DNA of 49,503 bases, from contig DATIPQ010000031.1 of assembly GCA_035471785.1 (NCBI GenBank), positions 1 to 49,503 on the forward strand, given 5' to 3'. A program made the position numbers and the translations under genes. This document shows, piece after piece, positions 38,916-47,829 of this stretch (position 1 is the stretch's first letter; the number at the start of each line of letters is the position of its first letter). Origin of the DNA: Acidobacteriota bacterium. Lineage in GTDB: Bacteria > Acidobacteriota > UBA6911 > RPQK01 > DATIPO01. The notes under the pieces were generated by a model, which saw nothing but the letters and a program-made list of their open reading frames with translations, was not told the origin of the DNA and ran no database searches.

Positions 38916-40172
38916 CTAGTTGAGGCGGATTTTGTCGTAGTCGTCATGCTGCGAGGTATCGGAAAGAATGACTACGTCGCCTTCCGCCAATCCGGCTTTC
39001 ACTTCAATTTCGTTGACGGAGCTGCGACCCAGTTGCACCTGGACGCGGGTCGCGGTTCGTTCCTGTTCGTTGATCTTAAAGAGTCCGATGGTCTGGTCGG
39101 CCTGCCCGTAAGCGGGGCGTCCCATCACCAGCACGTTTTCAAGCTTGTCTATTTGGATGGTGCCGTCCACGCTCAACTGAGGACGCGCCCCTTGAGGAAG
39201 AGGGCCGTCCAGCGCCACATCGACCTGCACCACGCCCTGGGCGGCGGCTGGATCGATGCGGACCACGTGTCCGGGAATGACTCCATTGCGGGTGTCGATT
39301 TCGGCGTACTGCCCAATGGCCACTTCGTTGGCCTGAGTTTCCGCGATGCGCACTTCGGCCATCAGCTTCTCGGGCTGGGCGATGCGGGCCAGGTTTTCAC
39401 CCGGACTGACCTGCTGCCCCACCTCGACCGGCACTTCTTGCAGTTGGCCGCGGATGCCGGCCCGGACGCTGAGCGACTTGAGCTGCTCTTTACGCAGGTC
39501 CCAGAGCGCCTTGGCGGTGGCCACCTGGGCCCGTTGGGCGTCCAATTGAGCCACTACCGTCTTGGCGAAGTTGTCCAGACGTTCCTGCTCCAGTTCGTTG
39601 CGGACCTTGAGGTTGTTGGCCCGGATGCGGCTCAGTTCGAAGGTCAGGTTGTCGATCAAGCCCTCCTGCAACAGTTCTTGGTTGAGGTTGGCCTGCATTT
39701 GGGCAGTTTCGTAATCTGCCGTAGTCTGAGCGGCGGCGGCCTTCTGAGCCAGCAATTGCTGTTGAAGCTGGACTTCCAGGTTGCGGAAGTTGGCCTGCTG
39801 GACTTCGTAGCCGAGACGTGCGTCAACCTCGTCGCGCTCCAGCTCGGGATTGCTCAATTCCAGGATAACCGTTGCCGGACTCAGTTCCACGCCGGGCTTG
39901 ACGTGGATGACTTCGATGCGTCCCGAGACGATGGCGGGGATGAAGCGTTCCTCTTCGGGCACCAGCGTGCCCGCACCCCGGACTTTCACCACAAGGTCCT
40001 GGCGCCGTACTTTATCGGTCCACAGCGTAGCCGGATCGACGCTGGGCGCCGCCGGTTCCAACTGGGACAGGTAGTAGGTGATTCCCGCCACCGCCGCCAA
40101 TCCGACAATGGTGTAGAGAATCCTGAGAATCGTCTTCTTCCGCTTATGACCTTTCCCGCGGGGTATGTCCAT
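38916..40172 (-). CDS. Membrane fusion protein (MacA/HlyD-like efflux adaptor)
   Basis: A 418-residue inner-membrane-anchored periplasmic adaptor. A basic N-terminus and one helix (about 15-35) precede the barrel and lipoyl-like halves (VKVRGAGTLVPEEERFIPAIVSG broken here as the typical entry, and SVRAGIRGQLQEVPVEVGQQV after the hairpin). A long coiled-coil hairpin lies between (about 115-235), followed by beta-barrel sequence (IAETQANEVAIGQYAEID). GGAGG lies 8 nt before ATG 40172. It is the first gene of the unit, preceded by a sigma-54 promoter match that leaves a leader of about 15 nt. It would link the inner-membrane permease/ATPase to the TolC-like channel. Confidence 0.92.
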   Translation of the reverse strand: MDIPRGKGHKRKKTILRILYTIVGLAAVAGITYYLSQLEPAAPSVDPATLWTDKVRRQDLVVKVRGAGTLVPEEERFIPAIVSGRIEVIHVKPGVELSPATVILELSNPELERDEVDARLGYEVQQANFRNLEVQLQQQLLAQKAAAAQTTADYETAQMQANLNQELLQEGLIDNLTFELSRIRANNLKVRNELEQERLDNFAKTVVAQLDAQRAQVATAKALWDLRKEQLKSLSVRAGIRGQLQEVPVEVGQQVSPGENLARIAQPEKLMAEVRIAETQANEVAIGQYAEIDTRNGVIPGHVVRIDPAAAQGVVQVDVALDGPLPQGARPQLSVDGTIQIDKLENVLVMGRPAYGQADQTIGLFKINEQERTATRVQVQLGRSSVNEIEVKAGLAEGDVVILSDTSQHDDYDKIRLN

Positions 40173-40198
40173 CCTAAATTCCTCCACTCTATGTGAAC

Positions 40199-40213
40199 GC
40201 AAGTGGCATGCCA
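40199..40213 (-). promoter_or_regulatory. Sigma-54 (-24/-12) promoter for the efflux unit
   Basis: On the minus strand TGGCAT-GCCAC-TTGC fits the -24/-12 consensus TGGCAC-N5-TTGC with one mismatch and exact GG-N10-GC spacing. Predicted transcription would begin near 40187, leaving about 15 nt that include the GGAGG at 40181-40185 and then ATG 40172. The -24 part also lies within a perfect palindrome GTGGCATGCCAC (40203-40214), so another protein site is an alternative reading. Confidence 0.72.
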
Positions 40214-40301
40214 CACCGGCGCAATCCCCACAAGACCCGCGCAACGCCGGTTACGCAGAGGGAAATGCCTGCCCGCCGGTTGTCATGGCATGTTCGTCTG
40301 C

Positions 40302-40314
40302 GACAACGATTGTC
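40302..40314. promoter_or_regulatory. Candidate enhancer (upstream activating) site
   Basis: GACAA-CGA-TTGTC is an inverted repeat centred about 120 bp upstream of the predicted sigma-54 start; a further TTGTC half-site lies at 40280-40284 (GGTTGTCATGG). Position and symmetry suit NtrC-type binding. The rest of 40215-40423 shows no gene. Confidence 0.5.
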
Positions 40315-40423
40315 CCAAAATCGAACAGTTGCGGCAAGTGGAAAACTTCAATTGGCAAACGCGGCAAGAGGTAATGGTCAGCCAAGACGCTGCGGCTGAT
40401 GCTCCAGAGCGCTCACATGCGAT

Positions 40424-41848
40424 CTATTTGGAAGGGCCCGAGGTTGAGGAGCGGATGCCTTCTCCCAGCGGGCTGGGCGGGGAGACCACCAGCAACTGTC
40501 CCGCATAGATGCGGTGCGGATTGGAGATCCCGTTCCAGCGCATCAAGCTGCGGATCGAGGTGCCGAAGCTGCGGGCGATGGACCCCAGGGTGTTGCCGCT
40601 GCGGACGCGATAGAGCATGGAACCGTCGGCGGCCACCGTCACCGGACTGGAAGTCGGCTTGAAGGAGGCCAAAGCCGCCTCCACTTTCTCTCCCTGTCCC
40701 GCGGGAAGGTGCAGTTCCACGCCCGCCGGCAGGACCCGGCTGCGCTGCCAGACGTAGCGGGTCAGATGAGGGTTGAGGGACTGGAGTTGCTCCAGGTCGA
40801 GAGCGGAGAGCTTTTCAAGGTGGCTGACGTGGTATCCGTTCTCGAGCCGGATGGTGTCGAAAGCGGCGGGAGGATCGAATTCGACTTCGCCGAAGTAGCG
40901 GCGATAGTTGCGGTCGACCTCGATGGCGGCCAGGAACGAGGGGTAGAAGTTGCGGCTGGCGAAGCCGAAGGTGCGCGACTGGTAGTGATCCACGGTTTGC
41001 CTGAAGTCGTTGCCGTGGCGCTTCAGGGCCCGCAGCATGCCGTAGGGGCCGTGGTTGTAGGCCGTCACGGTGAAGGGCCAGTTCCCCAGCTTCTCGTGGT
41101 TTTCGCTGATGTAGCGGGCGGCGGCGTGGGTGGCTTTGATGGGATCGCGGCGTTCGTCGATGTAGCGGTTGATGCGCAGGTAGCGGCGTCCGGTCGAGCG
41201 CATGAACTGCCAGATTCCCACCGCTCCCACCTTGGAGTAGGCATTGAAGTCGAACGAGGACTCGACGTGTCCCATCAGCGCCAGCACCTTGGGCAGCCCG
41301 TGGTCCTGGAAGATTTCTTCGATGCGGTCGAGGTAGCGGCGCGAACGGATGAGTCCTTCCAGGTACTTGTCGCGAACGCCCCGCTGGTAGCGCACCTGCT
41401 CGCTCAGTTCCCGGAAGGTGCGGGGAGTGATTTCCATTCCCCGTTCCCGCACTCGCCGGATGAGGTCGAGGTGAACGGGTTGCAGGCGGGGCGAGGCGGT
41501 GCCCCACCGTCCGATCTCGGCCAGCCGGTCCTCCCAGGCTTCGCGGGCTTCCTTGAGAACTTCGCGCTGGCGTTCTTTCTCATCGTCGTCGTGCCGGATG
41601 CCCTTCTCCATGACCTGGACGTGATAGATCAGGCCCAGGTCGCGCATGTCGTGAAAGATGATGTGCTTCTCGTCCCACTCGGTAAAGACGCGGGTCCAGA
41701 AGGCGATCTCGGTCTCGAACCCCTGAGCCGGAAAGTCGTCGGCGATCTCGCTTAAGGAAAAGGGACTTTGGGATTGATAGGCGGCCAGCGGAGCCGTGGA
41801 AAGGAGCAGGGAGAAAATCAGGGCCAGCGGCGGCGAGAAAAAACGCAT
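40424..41848 (-). CDS. MltD-like membrane-bound lytic murein transglycosylase with LysM
   Basis: A 474-residue exported protein (signal peptide about 1-22). The SLT domain (about 180-310) has catalytic Glu196 in GHVESSFDFNAYSKVGAVGIWQFM (shown here in two parts: GHVESSFDFN and SKVGAVGIWQFM) and AYNHGPYGMLRAL. A C-terminal LysM repeat (about 410-455: YRVRSGNTLGSIARSFG, then GISNPHRIYAGQLLVV) binds glycan. Lytic transglycosylases cleave peptidoglycan with 1,6-anhydro product formation. The signal peptide lacks a lipobox, unlike many MltD proteins. An extra helical, charged region (about 45-180) precedes the SLT domain. The gene lies upstream of the efflux unit on the same strand, but the intervening sigma-54 promoter suggests separate control. 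Confidence 0.9.
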   Translation of the reverse strand: MRFFSPPLALIFSLLLSTAPLAAYQSQSPFSLSEIADDFPAQGFETEIAFWTRVFTEWDEKHIIFHDMRDLGLIYHVQVMEKGIRHDDDEKERQREVLKEAREAWEDRLAEIGRWGTASPRLQPVHLDLIRRVRERGMEITPRTFRELSEQVRYQRGVRDKYLEGLIRSRRYLDRIEEIFQDHGLPKVLALMGHVESSFDFNAYSKVGAVGIWQFMRSTGRRYLRINRYIDERRDPIKATHAAARYISENHEKLGNWPFTVTAYNHGPYGMLRALKRHGNDFRQTVDHYQSRTFGFASRNFYPSFLAAIEVDRNYRRYFGEVEFDPPAAFDTIRLENGYHVSHLEKLSALDLEQLQSLNPHLTRYVWQRSRVLPAGVELHLPAGQGEKVEAALASFKPTSSPVTVAADGSMLYRVRSGNTLGSIARSFGTSIRSLMRWNGISNPHRIYAGQLLVVSPPSPLGEGIRSSTSGPSK

Positions 41849-41893
41849 AGACGCCCATCTTACGTCATGGAGACCGCCATTTGAAGAGGAAAT

Positions 41894-42409
41894 TCAACAG
41901 CCGTCAAACTGGTCGAGAGCTTTGAGGACGGCTCGAGCAACCTGGGAAGGGGTCAGACCTCTGGTCTGCACCGACAAGTCGGCCTGACGGTAGTGGGGCA
42001 GGCGGCTCCGGTAGAGACGCTGCAGGCGGCGGGCATCGCCGGCCAGCGGACGCCCGCCCTCCTTCTCGATGCGGCGTTGCATTTCCTGGAAAGGAACCTG
42101 CAGCCACAGGCTCACACCCGACGACTGCACCACCTTTCGGTTGCAGGCCCGGCAGAAGGCGCCGCCCCCCAAGGCGACCACGGCGGGCGGGTGGGCGGCC
42201 ACATCCTTGAGCGCCTGAGATTCCAGGGCCCGGAAGGCCTTTTCTCCGTCCTCTTCGAAGATCTGCTCGATGCTGCGTCCGGCGCCCTCTACGATCCGCT
42301 GGTCGAGATCGTAGAAAGGACGGTCCAGGCGGCGGGCCAGCAGGGAGCCGACGGTGGACTTGCCGCAGCCCATGAATCCCACCAGGAAGAGATGTCCCGC
42401 TTCTTTCAT
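41894..42409 (-). CDS. aroK: Shikimate kinase
   Basis: A 171-residue cytoplasmic kinase that phosphorylates the 3-hydroxyl of shikimate with ATP, fifth step of the shikimate pathway. Walker A GFMGCGKST (11-19), shikimate-binding DLDQRIVEGAG with the family's Asp, then VVALGGGAFC (GGG motif) and RPLAGD (lid Arg region) are visible. ATG 42409 follows aroA's stop by 11 bp, so aroA and aroK are co-transcribed. Longer upstream starts lie inside aroA and are rejected. Confidence 0.94.
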   Translation of the reverse strand: MKEAGHLFLVGFMGCGKSTVGSLLARRLDRPFYDLDQRIVEGAGRSIEQIFEEDGEKAFRALESQALKDVAAHPPAVVALGGGAFCRACNRKVVQSSGVSLWLQVPFQEMQRRIEKEGGRPLAGDARRLQRLYRSRLPHYRQADLSVQTRGLTPSQVARAVLKALDQFDGC

Positions 42410-42420
42410 GGGATGGCCCT

Positions 42421-43707
42421 TCAACCCCTCAGGCTTTGCAGGATATCGAAGAATTCGGGAAAAGAGACGGCGGCGCAGGCGGGATCGTCGATCTCCACCG
42501 CTTGGCGGGCGATCAGTCCGGCCACGGCGAAGGCCATGGCGATGCGGTGGTCGCCGTAGCTCTTCACTCGTCCGCCCTGAAGCGGCTGGCCGGGAGGGAT
42601 GTGAAAACCGTCCGGGAACTCCTCGCATTCCACCCCCAGGGCCTGCAGGTTGCCGACCACGGCGGCAATGCGGTCGCACTCCTTTTTGCGCAGTTCCTCG
42701 GCGTCGCGCACGGTGAAACCCGACTTGAGACGGGTGCCCAGCACGGCCAGGGCCGGAATCTCATCGATCAGGTTGGGAATCCAGCGTCCTCTGAGCAGAG
42801 GCGGGAAGCGTTCCAGCGCGGCCGACTGATAGCTGAGTTCCAGGTCGCAGACCGGCTCTCCGTTGTGCTCGCGGTGGCGGCTTCGGCCGATCTCCAGGCC
42901 GGACTGCTGCAACAGCTCCAGCAGTCCGCTGCGCGAGGGGTTGATGCCTACATTGGGGATGCGCAGACGGGAACCGGGCACGACCAGGGCAGCCACGATG
43001 AAGAAGACGGCCGCCGAAAAGTCGCCTGGGATGGTGCAGTCGACTGCCCTCAGGGGCTGTCCGCCCCGCACCCGCAGCACGCCCTGCTCGGATGTGAATT
43101 CCGCCCCGAAAACGGGCAGGCAGCGTTCGGTGTGATCGCGCGTCGAGGTCTGCTCCACCACTTCGGTGAAGCCGTCCGCCACCAATCCCGCCAGCAGGAC
43201 GCAGCTCTTGACCTGGGCGCTGGCCACCGGCGGACTGTAGCGCACGCCCCGCAGCGCGCTTCCCTCGATGCGCAGCGGCGGCAGCCCTCCGGGACGGCCC
43301 TCGATGCGCGCCCCCATCAGACGCAGCGGACGCAGGATGCGCTCCATGGGCCTCTGAGAGAGCGATTCGTCGCCCTCCAGGCTGGACGGGAAGGGCATCC
43401 CCGCCAGCGGCCCCGTCAAGAGCCGCATCAAGGTGCCGCTGTTGCGGGCCTGCAAGGGAGCTTGGGGGGCTTGCCAATCCTCCCATCCGCCGCTCTCGAT
43501 GCGGACGCTGCGCCCCTGCTGATCGACACGGGCGCCCAAGGCTTCGATGCACTCCAGGGAAGCCGCGCAGTCGTCGGCGTCCGAGTAGTTGTCGAGGTTG
43601 GCGGTTCCGCGGGCCATGGCCGAGAGAATGGCGTAACGGTGCGAGATCGACTTGTCTCCGGGCAGGCGGGGCGTCCCCTGCAGGCTTTTGGCGGGTTGGA
43701 TGCGCAT
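42421..43707 (-). CDS. aroA: 3-Phosphoshikimate 1-carboxyvinyltransferase (EPSP synthase)
   Basis: A 428-residue enzyme that joins phosphoenolpyruvate to shikimate-3-phosphate, the step after shikimate kinase. Hallmarks: LPGDKSISHRYAILSAMA at the N-terminus, RNSGTLMRLLTGPLAG, PVASAQVKSCVLLAGL, TSTRDHTERCL, and the C-terminal GDHRIAMAFAVAGL. The RDHTER block and NSGT (in place of NAGT) make it resemble the class II (Bacillus/CP4-like) enzymes more than the E. coli type; I infer that from motifs only. It lies 48 bp downstream of uvrB and just upstream of aroK on the same strand. Confidence 0.95.
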   Translation of the reverse strand: MRIQPAKSLQGTPRLPGDKSISHRYAILSAMARGTANLDNYSDADDCAASLECIEALGARVDQQGRSVRIESGGWEDWQAPQAPLQARNSGTLMRLLTGPLAGMPFPSSLEGDESLSQRPMERILRPLRLMGARIEGRPGGLPPLRIEGSALRGVRYSPPVASAQVKSCVLLAGLVADGFTEVVEQTSTRDHTERCLPVFGAEFTSEQGVLRVRGGQPLRAVDCTIPGDFSAAVFFIVAALVVPGSRLRIPNVGINPSRSGLLELLQQSGLEIGRSRHREHNGEPVCDLELSYQSAALERFPPLLRGRWIPNLIDEIPALAVLGTRLKSGFTVRDAEELRKKECDRIAAVVGNLQALGVECEEFPDGFHIPPGQPLQGGRVKSYGDHRIAMAFAVAGLIARQAVEIDDPACAAVSFPEFFDILQSLRG

Positions 43708-43755
43708 AGACTTATGGTGCTCAGTGGGAGTGCGGCAAACCTGCCCCTGCGGCCG

Positions 43756-45807
43756 TCAGCCCTCGATCTCCAGCGATTTGAGTTCTTTGATGCGATCGCG
43801 CAATTGGGCGGCTTTCTCGAATTCGAAGGCCATGGCGGCCTCTTTCATCTCCTTCTCCAGATCGGCGATCTTTTCTTCCAGTTCCTGCACCGAATCGACT
43901 TCGGGCAGTCCCTCCTCCAGGTCGGGAACAGTGTAGTAGTCGGCCATGGCCATTTCCAGCAGGTCGGAGTCCACGGCCTTGCTGATGGTGGTCGGCGTGA
44001 TGCCGTGCTTCCGGTTGTAGGCCTGCTGGATCTCGCGCCGCCTCTCGGTCTCTTCCATGCACTGGGCCATCGAGTCGGTGACCCGGTCGGCGTACATGAT
44101 GACCATTCCGTTGACGTTGCGGGCCGCCCGTCCCGAGGTCTGGATCAGCGAGGTGGCGCTGCGCAGGTATCCTTCCTTGTCGGCGTCCAGAATGGCCACC
44201 AGCGAAACCTCGGGAAGATCCAGCCCCTCCCGCAGCAGGTTGACGCCCACCAGCACGTCGAAGCGTCCCAGGCGCAGGTCGCGCAGGATCTTGACCCGGT
44301 CCAGGGTGTCGATCTCGGAGTGCAGGTAGCGCACCGCCACTCCCACCTCGGTGTAGTATTCGGTCAACTCTTCGGCCATGCGCTTGGTCAGGGTGGTCAC
44401 CAGCACGCGCTCTTCCCGCTCTTCGCGCACCCTGATCTCCTCCAACAGGTCGTCGATCTGCCCCTTCACCGGACGCACGTCGATGCTGGGGTCCATCAGT
44501 CCGGTGGGACGCACGATCTGTTCCACGATTTCGCCGCCCGTCTTCTCCAGCTCGTAGGGTCCCGGCGTAGCCGAGACGTGGATGGTCGGGGGAAGGCGCT
44601 CCTCGAACTCCTCGAAGTTGAGGGGACGGTTGTCGAGAGCCGAAGGAAGGCGGAAGCCGTATTCCACCAGGTTGAGCTTGCGTGAGCGGTCGCCGTGGTA
44701 CATCCCCCTCACCTGGGGGACGGTGACATGGCTCTCGTCGATGAAAAAGAGGGCGTCGTCGGGCAAGTAGTCCATCAAGGTAGGCGAGGGCTCTCCGGGC
44801 GCCCGTCCCGTCAGGTGGCGCGAGTAGTTCTCGATTCCTCGGCAATAGCCCACCGTCTTGATCATCTCCAGGTCGAACATGGTGCGCTGATGGATGCGCT
44901 GGGCTTCCATCAGGCGCCCTTCCTTCTCCAGTCCGGTGCGAAATTCCTCCAGTTCGTCCTTGATGCTCTGCACCGCCGCGTTCCAGCGCTGGCGGGGAAT
45001 CACGTAGTGGGAGTTGGGATAGATGGGGACGCGCTCGTGTTCCTGCAACAGTTCGCCGGTGAGCGGGTCGAACTGCTCGATGCGCTCGATCTCGTCGCCG
45101 AACAGCTCCACCCTGACCCCGTAGTCCTCGTAGGAGGGAATGATCTCGATGACGTCTCCCCGCACCCGGAAGGTCCCCCGCACCAGGTCGTAGTCGTTGC
45201 GCTGGTATTGAATCTCCACCAGTTTCTTGAGGATTTCGCGGCGGTCGATGCGGTCGCCCCGCTTGAGCATCAGCAGCATGCCGTAATAAGCCTCGGGCGA
45301 TCCCAGTCCGTAGATGCAGCTCACGCTGGCCACGATGATGGTGTCGCGCCGTTCGAAGAGCGAGCGGGTGGCCGAATGGCGCATGCGCTCGATGTCGTCG
45401 TTGATGAGCGCCTCTTTCTCGATGTAGGTGTCGGTGGAGGCGATGTAGGCTTCCGGCTGGTAGTAGTCGTAGTAGCTGACGAAGTACTCGACGGCGTTGG
45501 AAGGGAAGAACTTCCTGAATTCCTGATAGAGTTGTGCGGCCAGGGTCTTGTTGTGGCTCAGCACCAGGGTGGGACGGTTCAGTTCCTCCACCACCTTGGC
45601 CATGGTGAAGGTCTTGCCCGAGCCGGTCACCCCCAGCAGCACCTGGTGCTTATCCTTATCCTCCACTCCGCCACAGAGGGAGTCGATGGCTTGGGCCTGG
45701 TCGGAAGAGGGGGTAAAGGAGGATTCCAAATGGAAGCGCCCGGAGTATCCCAAGGCCCTCCCGAAGGCGATTCCCGAATAAGAGAGTTCTCCACTGCTGC
45801 TCACCAC
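43756..45807 (-). CDS. uvrB: Excinuclease ABC subunit B
   Basis: A protein of up to 683 residues, the DNA damage-verifying helicase-like subunit of nucleotide excision repair. Walker A GVTGSGKT, the beta-hairpin region [20 protein letters not shown], helicase motifs DESHVT and QTSGRAARN, and the C-terminal UVR/UvrC-binding coiled coil ([20 protein letters not shown]) are all intact. The start is unsure: two GTG codons (45807, 45804) open the frame with no Shine-Dalgarno sequence, and 27 residues precede the point where most UvrB proteins begin ([17 protein letters not shown]). A -10-like TATAAT lies just upstream. It is divergent from the secreted protein gene and upstream of aroA-aroK. Confidence 0.95.
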   Translation of the reverse strand: MVSSSGELSYSGIAFGRALGYSGRFHLESSFTPSSDQAQAIDSLCGGVEDKDKHQVLLGVTGSGKTFTMAKVVEELNRPTLVLSHNKTLAAQLYQEFRKFFPSNAVEYFVSYYDYYQPEAYIASTDTYIEKEALINDDIERMRHSATRSLFERRDTIIVASVSCIYGLGSPEAYYGMLLMLKRGDRIDRREILKKLVEIQYQRNDYDLVRGTFRVRGDVIEIIPSYEDYGVRVELFGDEIERIEQFDPLTGELLQEHERVPIYPNSHYVIPRQRWNAAVQSIKDELEEFRTGLEKEGRLMEAQRIHQRTMFDLEMIKTVGYCRGIENYSRHLTGRAPGEPSPTLMDYLPDDALFFIDESHVTVPQVRGMYHGDRSRKLNLVEYGFRLPSALDNRPLNFEEFEERLPPTIHVSATPGPYELEKTGGEIVEQIVRPTGLMDPSIDVRPVKGQIDDLLEEIRVREEREERVLVTTLTKRMAEELTEYYTEVGVAVRYLHSEIDTLDRVKILRDLRLGRFDVLVGVNLLREGLDLPEVSLVAILDADKEGYLRSATSLIQTSGRAARNVNGMVIMYADRVTDSMAQCMEETERRREIQQAYNRKHGITPTTISKAVDSDLLEMAMADYYTVPDLEEGLPEVDSVQELEEKIADLEKEMKEAAMAFEFEKAAQLRDRIKELKSLEIEG

Positions 45808-45810
45808 GTT

Positions 45811-45816
45811 ATTATA
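45811..45816 (-). promoter_or_regulatory. -10-like box at the uvrB start
   Basis: TATAAT on the minus strand ends 3 bp before the first GTG of uvrB. A usual -10 to start distance puts transcription near the second GTG (45804), which would give a leaderless mRNA or require a start inside the frame. No good -35 box is seen, so this may be chance. Confidence 0.3.
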
Positions 45817-45965
45817 CGTAAAGAGCCTTCGCCGCCGAGGGGACGGTCAGGCGGGGCGGTCGGGTCGGGCAGTCGGCGCAAGGGGCTTGGCTGAAACAGC
45901 TCATCCTTTTCTGCGTAAGTTGCATCGATAGCGGGGGACCAGCGGCTGGCAACGGAGTTTCAGAC

Positions 45966-47819
45966 ATGGCACGTCCTTCTCTCGTCACTTTCTTGGTTTT
46001 TTTCCTGGCGGCAACGGGCTTTTCGGGCTCAGCGCTGGCTCAGGACGAATCGCTGTTTCTCATCGTACCGCGGGCTGTCCAAAACGCCGGCGAGGTGACC
46101 GGGTTGGCCTTTGCCAATCCCTCTGAGCAGTCGGCCGAGGTTCGCGTCTTTTACTTGGATGACCAGGGCGAGAACCTGGTCGACGACATCGACCTCGTCA
46201 TCCCGGCCAGGGCCCAGGAGGCGCGCAACCTGGAAGAATACTTCGGCCCTGTGGCGGCCGACAGCCAGGGCTGGATACTGGCCATCACCGACAACATCTC
46301 GGTGGTGGGCTTTTTTCTCACCTCCAATCCCCCCGCCTCCCGCATCGACGGAGCCGAGGCGCTGGTGGGAGGACAGTTGAGCCGACAGATCGTCTACCCC
46401 GAGGTCGTCCAGCAAGGCGGAGCCGCCACCCAGATCAGCGTCGTCGGCTTCGGTTCCGACGAATCCGATCTTGAGGTGACCTTCGAGTTGAGAGCCGCCG
46501 ACGGGTCCGTGGTGGAAAGCGTCAGCAGAGTCCTCCCGCCCCTTCCCGCCCTTGGCAGCCAACTGGTGATCGGACTCGACGAGCTTTTCACCGAGCCCAT
46601 CCCCGAGGAGGCCTACATATCGGCCACCGCTTCAGAGGGCGGAGGACTGGTGGGATTCGAGATTTTCGGCGACAATCAGGCCACCGCCGGACGCAACGCC
46701 TTCGACTCCATGGGCGAGGCCTTCCCCTTCGGCTCCTCCCTCTTCGGAGCCCAGGTCGCCACCGGCAGCCTCGATTCCACGCTGACCGTCATCAATCCCA
46801 CCGGCACCCCGGCCAACCTGACCCTGACGGCGACGCCTACCAGCGATGCTCCGCCAGAGCAGGAACCGGTTTCCGTGGAGCGGCTGCTTCCGGCTGGTGG
46901 AGTCCTCAAAGAGGACGCGGCGGAAATGTTCGGGCTGGTCGGGGACTTCGTGGGCTGGGTGAGAGTGGACTCCGACATCACCGGCCTGCTGGGCGACGTC
47001 ACTTTCGGCGCTCCCGACGGCAGCTTCCTCTCCTCGGTTGAGCTACAGACCATTCCCGTCAGGGATATCGTCTATTCCCAGGTGGCCCAGGTGGCCGAAC
47101 TGCCCGCCCAGGGGATTCCGGGGGCCCTGACCGGCATCACCTTCCTCAATCCCAACCCGGTCGACGTCGATGTCGACCTGTTCGTTTACGACCTCTTCGG
47201 ATTCCTCACCGGAGAGGCTCACTTCATCTTGCAGGCCGGCCAGCATCTTCCCCGTCAGCTCTTCGAAATCATCGACGGATTCGCCGACCAGGCCGGAGGC
47301 TCCATCCGGGTGCTGTCAGACCATCCCATATTCTCCTTCGAGCTTTTCGGGTTTCTCAGCGGCGGATCTTTGACGGCTCTTTCCGCTGTGCCTCCTCAGC
47401 GTCCCAGTGCCCGTCTCGAGGGTTCCTTTACGGTCGACGGAGAGGCTCCGGGCGGAGCGCTCGACGAATCGCTTTCCATCGCCGCCCTCGATCCTGTCAC
47501 TCAATTGACCATTTTCAGCGCCCCGGTCGGCGCCGACTTCAGCCTGCTGGTTTTCAACGGCACCTATGACCTGATTGCCGGCACCGATCTGGACGACAAC
47601 GGCATCATCTGCGAGACGGGCGATTTGTGCGGAGCGGTGGTTGACGGCCAGGGCCAGATCGAGTCGGTCGAGGTGGAGGCGGGAGAGGTCCTGAGCGGGC
47701 TGACGATCGATTTGACGGTTCTTGAGGCCCCGCTGTCGCTGCGCCGCTCCGGAGGCCGCTCGGGAGACGTGCCGCCCGTGCGACTCAAGCCGTTTGTGCG
47801 TCCAGGCCTTCCGCGCTAG
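45966..47819 (+). CDS. Large secreted protein with four repeated beta modules and a Ca-type loop
   Basis: A 617-residue protein with a Sec signal peptide (about 1-25). By eye it has four modules of roughly 95-100 residues (about 28-120, 140-236, 257-350, 366-465). Recurring features are an entry strand (RQIVYPEVVQ, RDIVYSQVAQ), an N-P turn after a hydrophobic strand (LAFANPSEQ, TVINPTGTP, TFLNPNPVD), a (L/R)-rich PARA/PAGG segment and a closing strand (GWILAITDN, GWVRVDSD, SIRVLSDHP). A last domain (about 480-600) has DLDDNGIICETGDLCG, which looks like a calcium-loop with a Cys pair. No enzyme motif is seen. It is probably a surface, adhesin-like or matrix protein (inference). The next gene follows after 10 bp. 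Confidence 0.8.
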   Translation: MARPSLVTFLVFFLAATGFSGSALAQDESLFLIVPRAVQNAGEVTGLAFANPSEQSAEVRVFYLDDQGENLVDDIDLVIPARAQEARNLEEYFGPVAADSQGWILAITDNISVVGFFLTSNPPASRIDGAEALVGGQLSRQIVYPEVVQQGGAATQISVVGFGSDESDLEVTFELRAADGSVVESVSRVLPPLPALGSQLVIGLDELFTEPIPEEAYISATASEGGGLVGFEIFGDNQATAGRNAFDSMGEAFPFGSSLFGAQVATGSLDSTLTVINPTGTPANLTLTATPTSDAPPEQEPVSVERLLPAGGVLKEDAAEMFGLVGDFVGWVRVDSDITGLLGDVTFGAPDGSFLSSVELQTIPVRDIVYSQVAQVAELPAQGIPGALTGITFLNPNPVDVDVDLFVYDLFGFLTGEAHFILQAGQHLPRQLFEIIDGFADQAGGSIRVLSDHPIFSFELFGFLSGGSLTALSAVPPQRPSARLEGSFTVDGEAPGGALDESLSIAALDPVTQLTIFSAPVGADFSLLVFNGTYDLIAGTDLDDNGIICETGDLCGAVVDGQGQIESVEVEAGEVLSGLTIDLTVLEAPLSLRRSGGRSGDVPPVRLKPFVRPGLPR

Positions 47820-47829
47820 AGTGCCCGCC

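Noticed and set aside
40193-40508. Short plus-strand open frames upstream of the efflux unit
   Set aside because: They cross the sigma-54 promoter region and the transglycosylase 3' end, with no ribosome-binding site and no recognisable motif.
42436-44685. 749-codon plus-strand open frame
   Set aside because: Spans the antisense of both aroA and uvrB; composition is Val/Gly/His/Gln-rich with no motifs.
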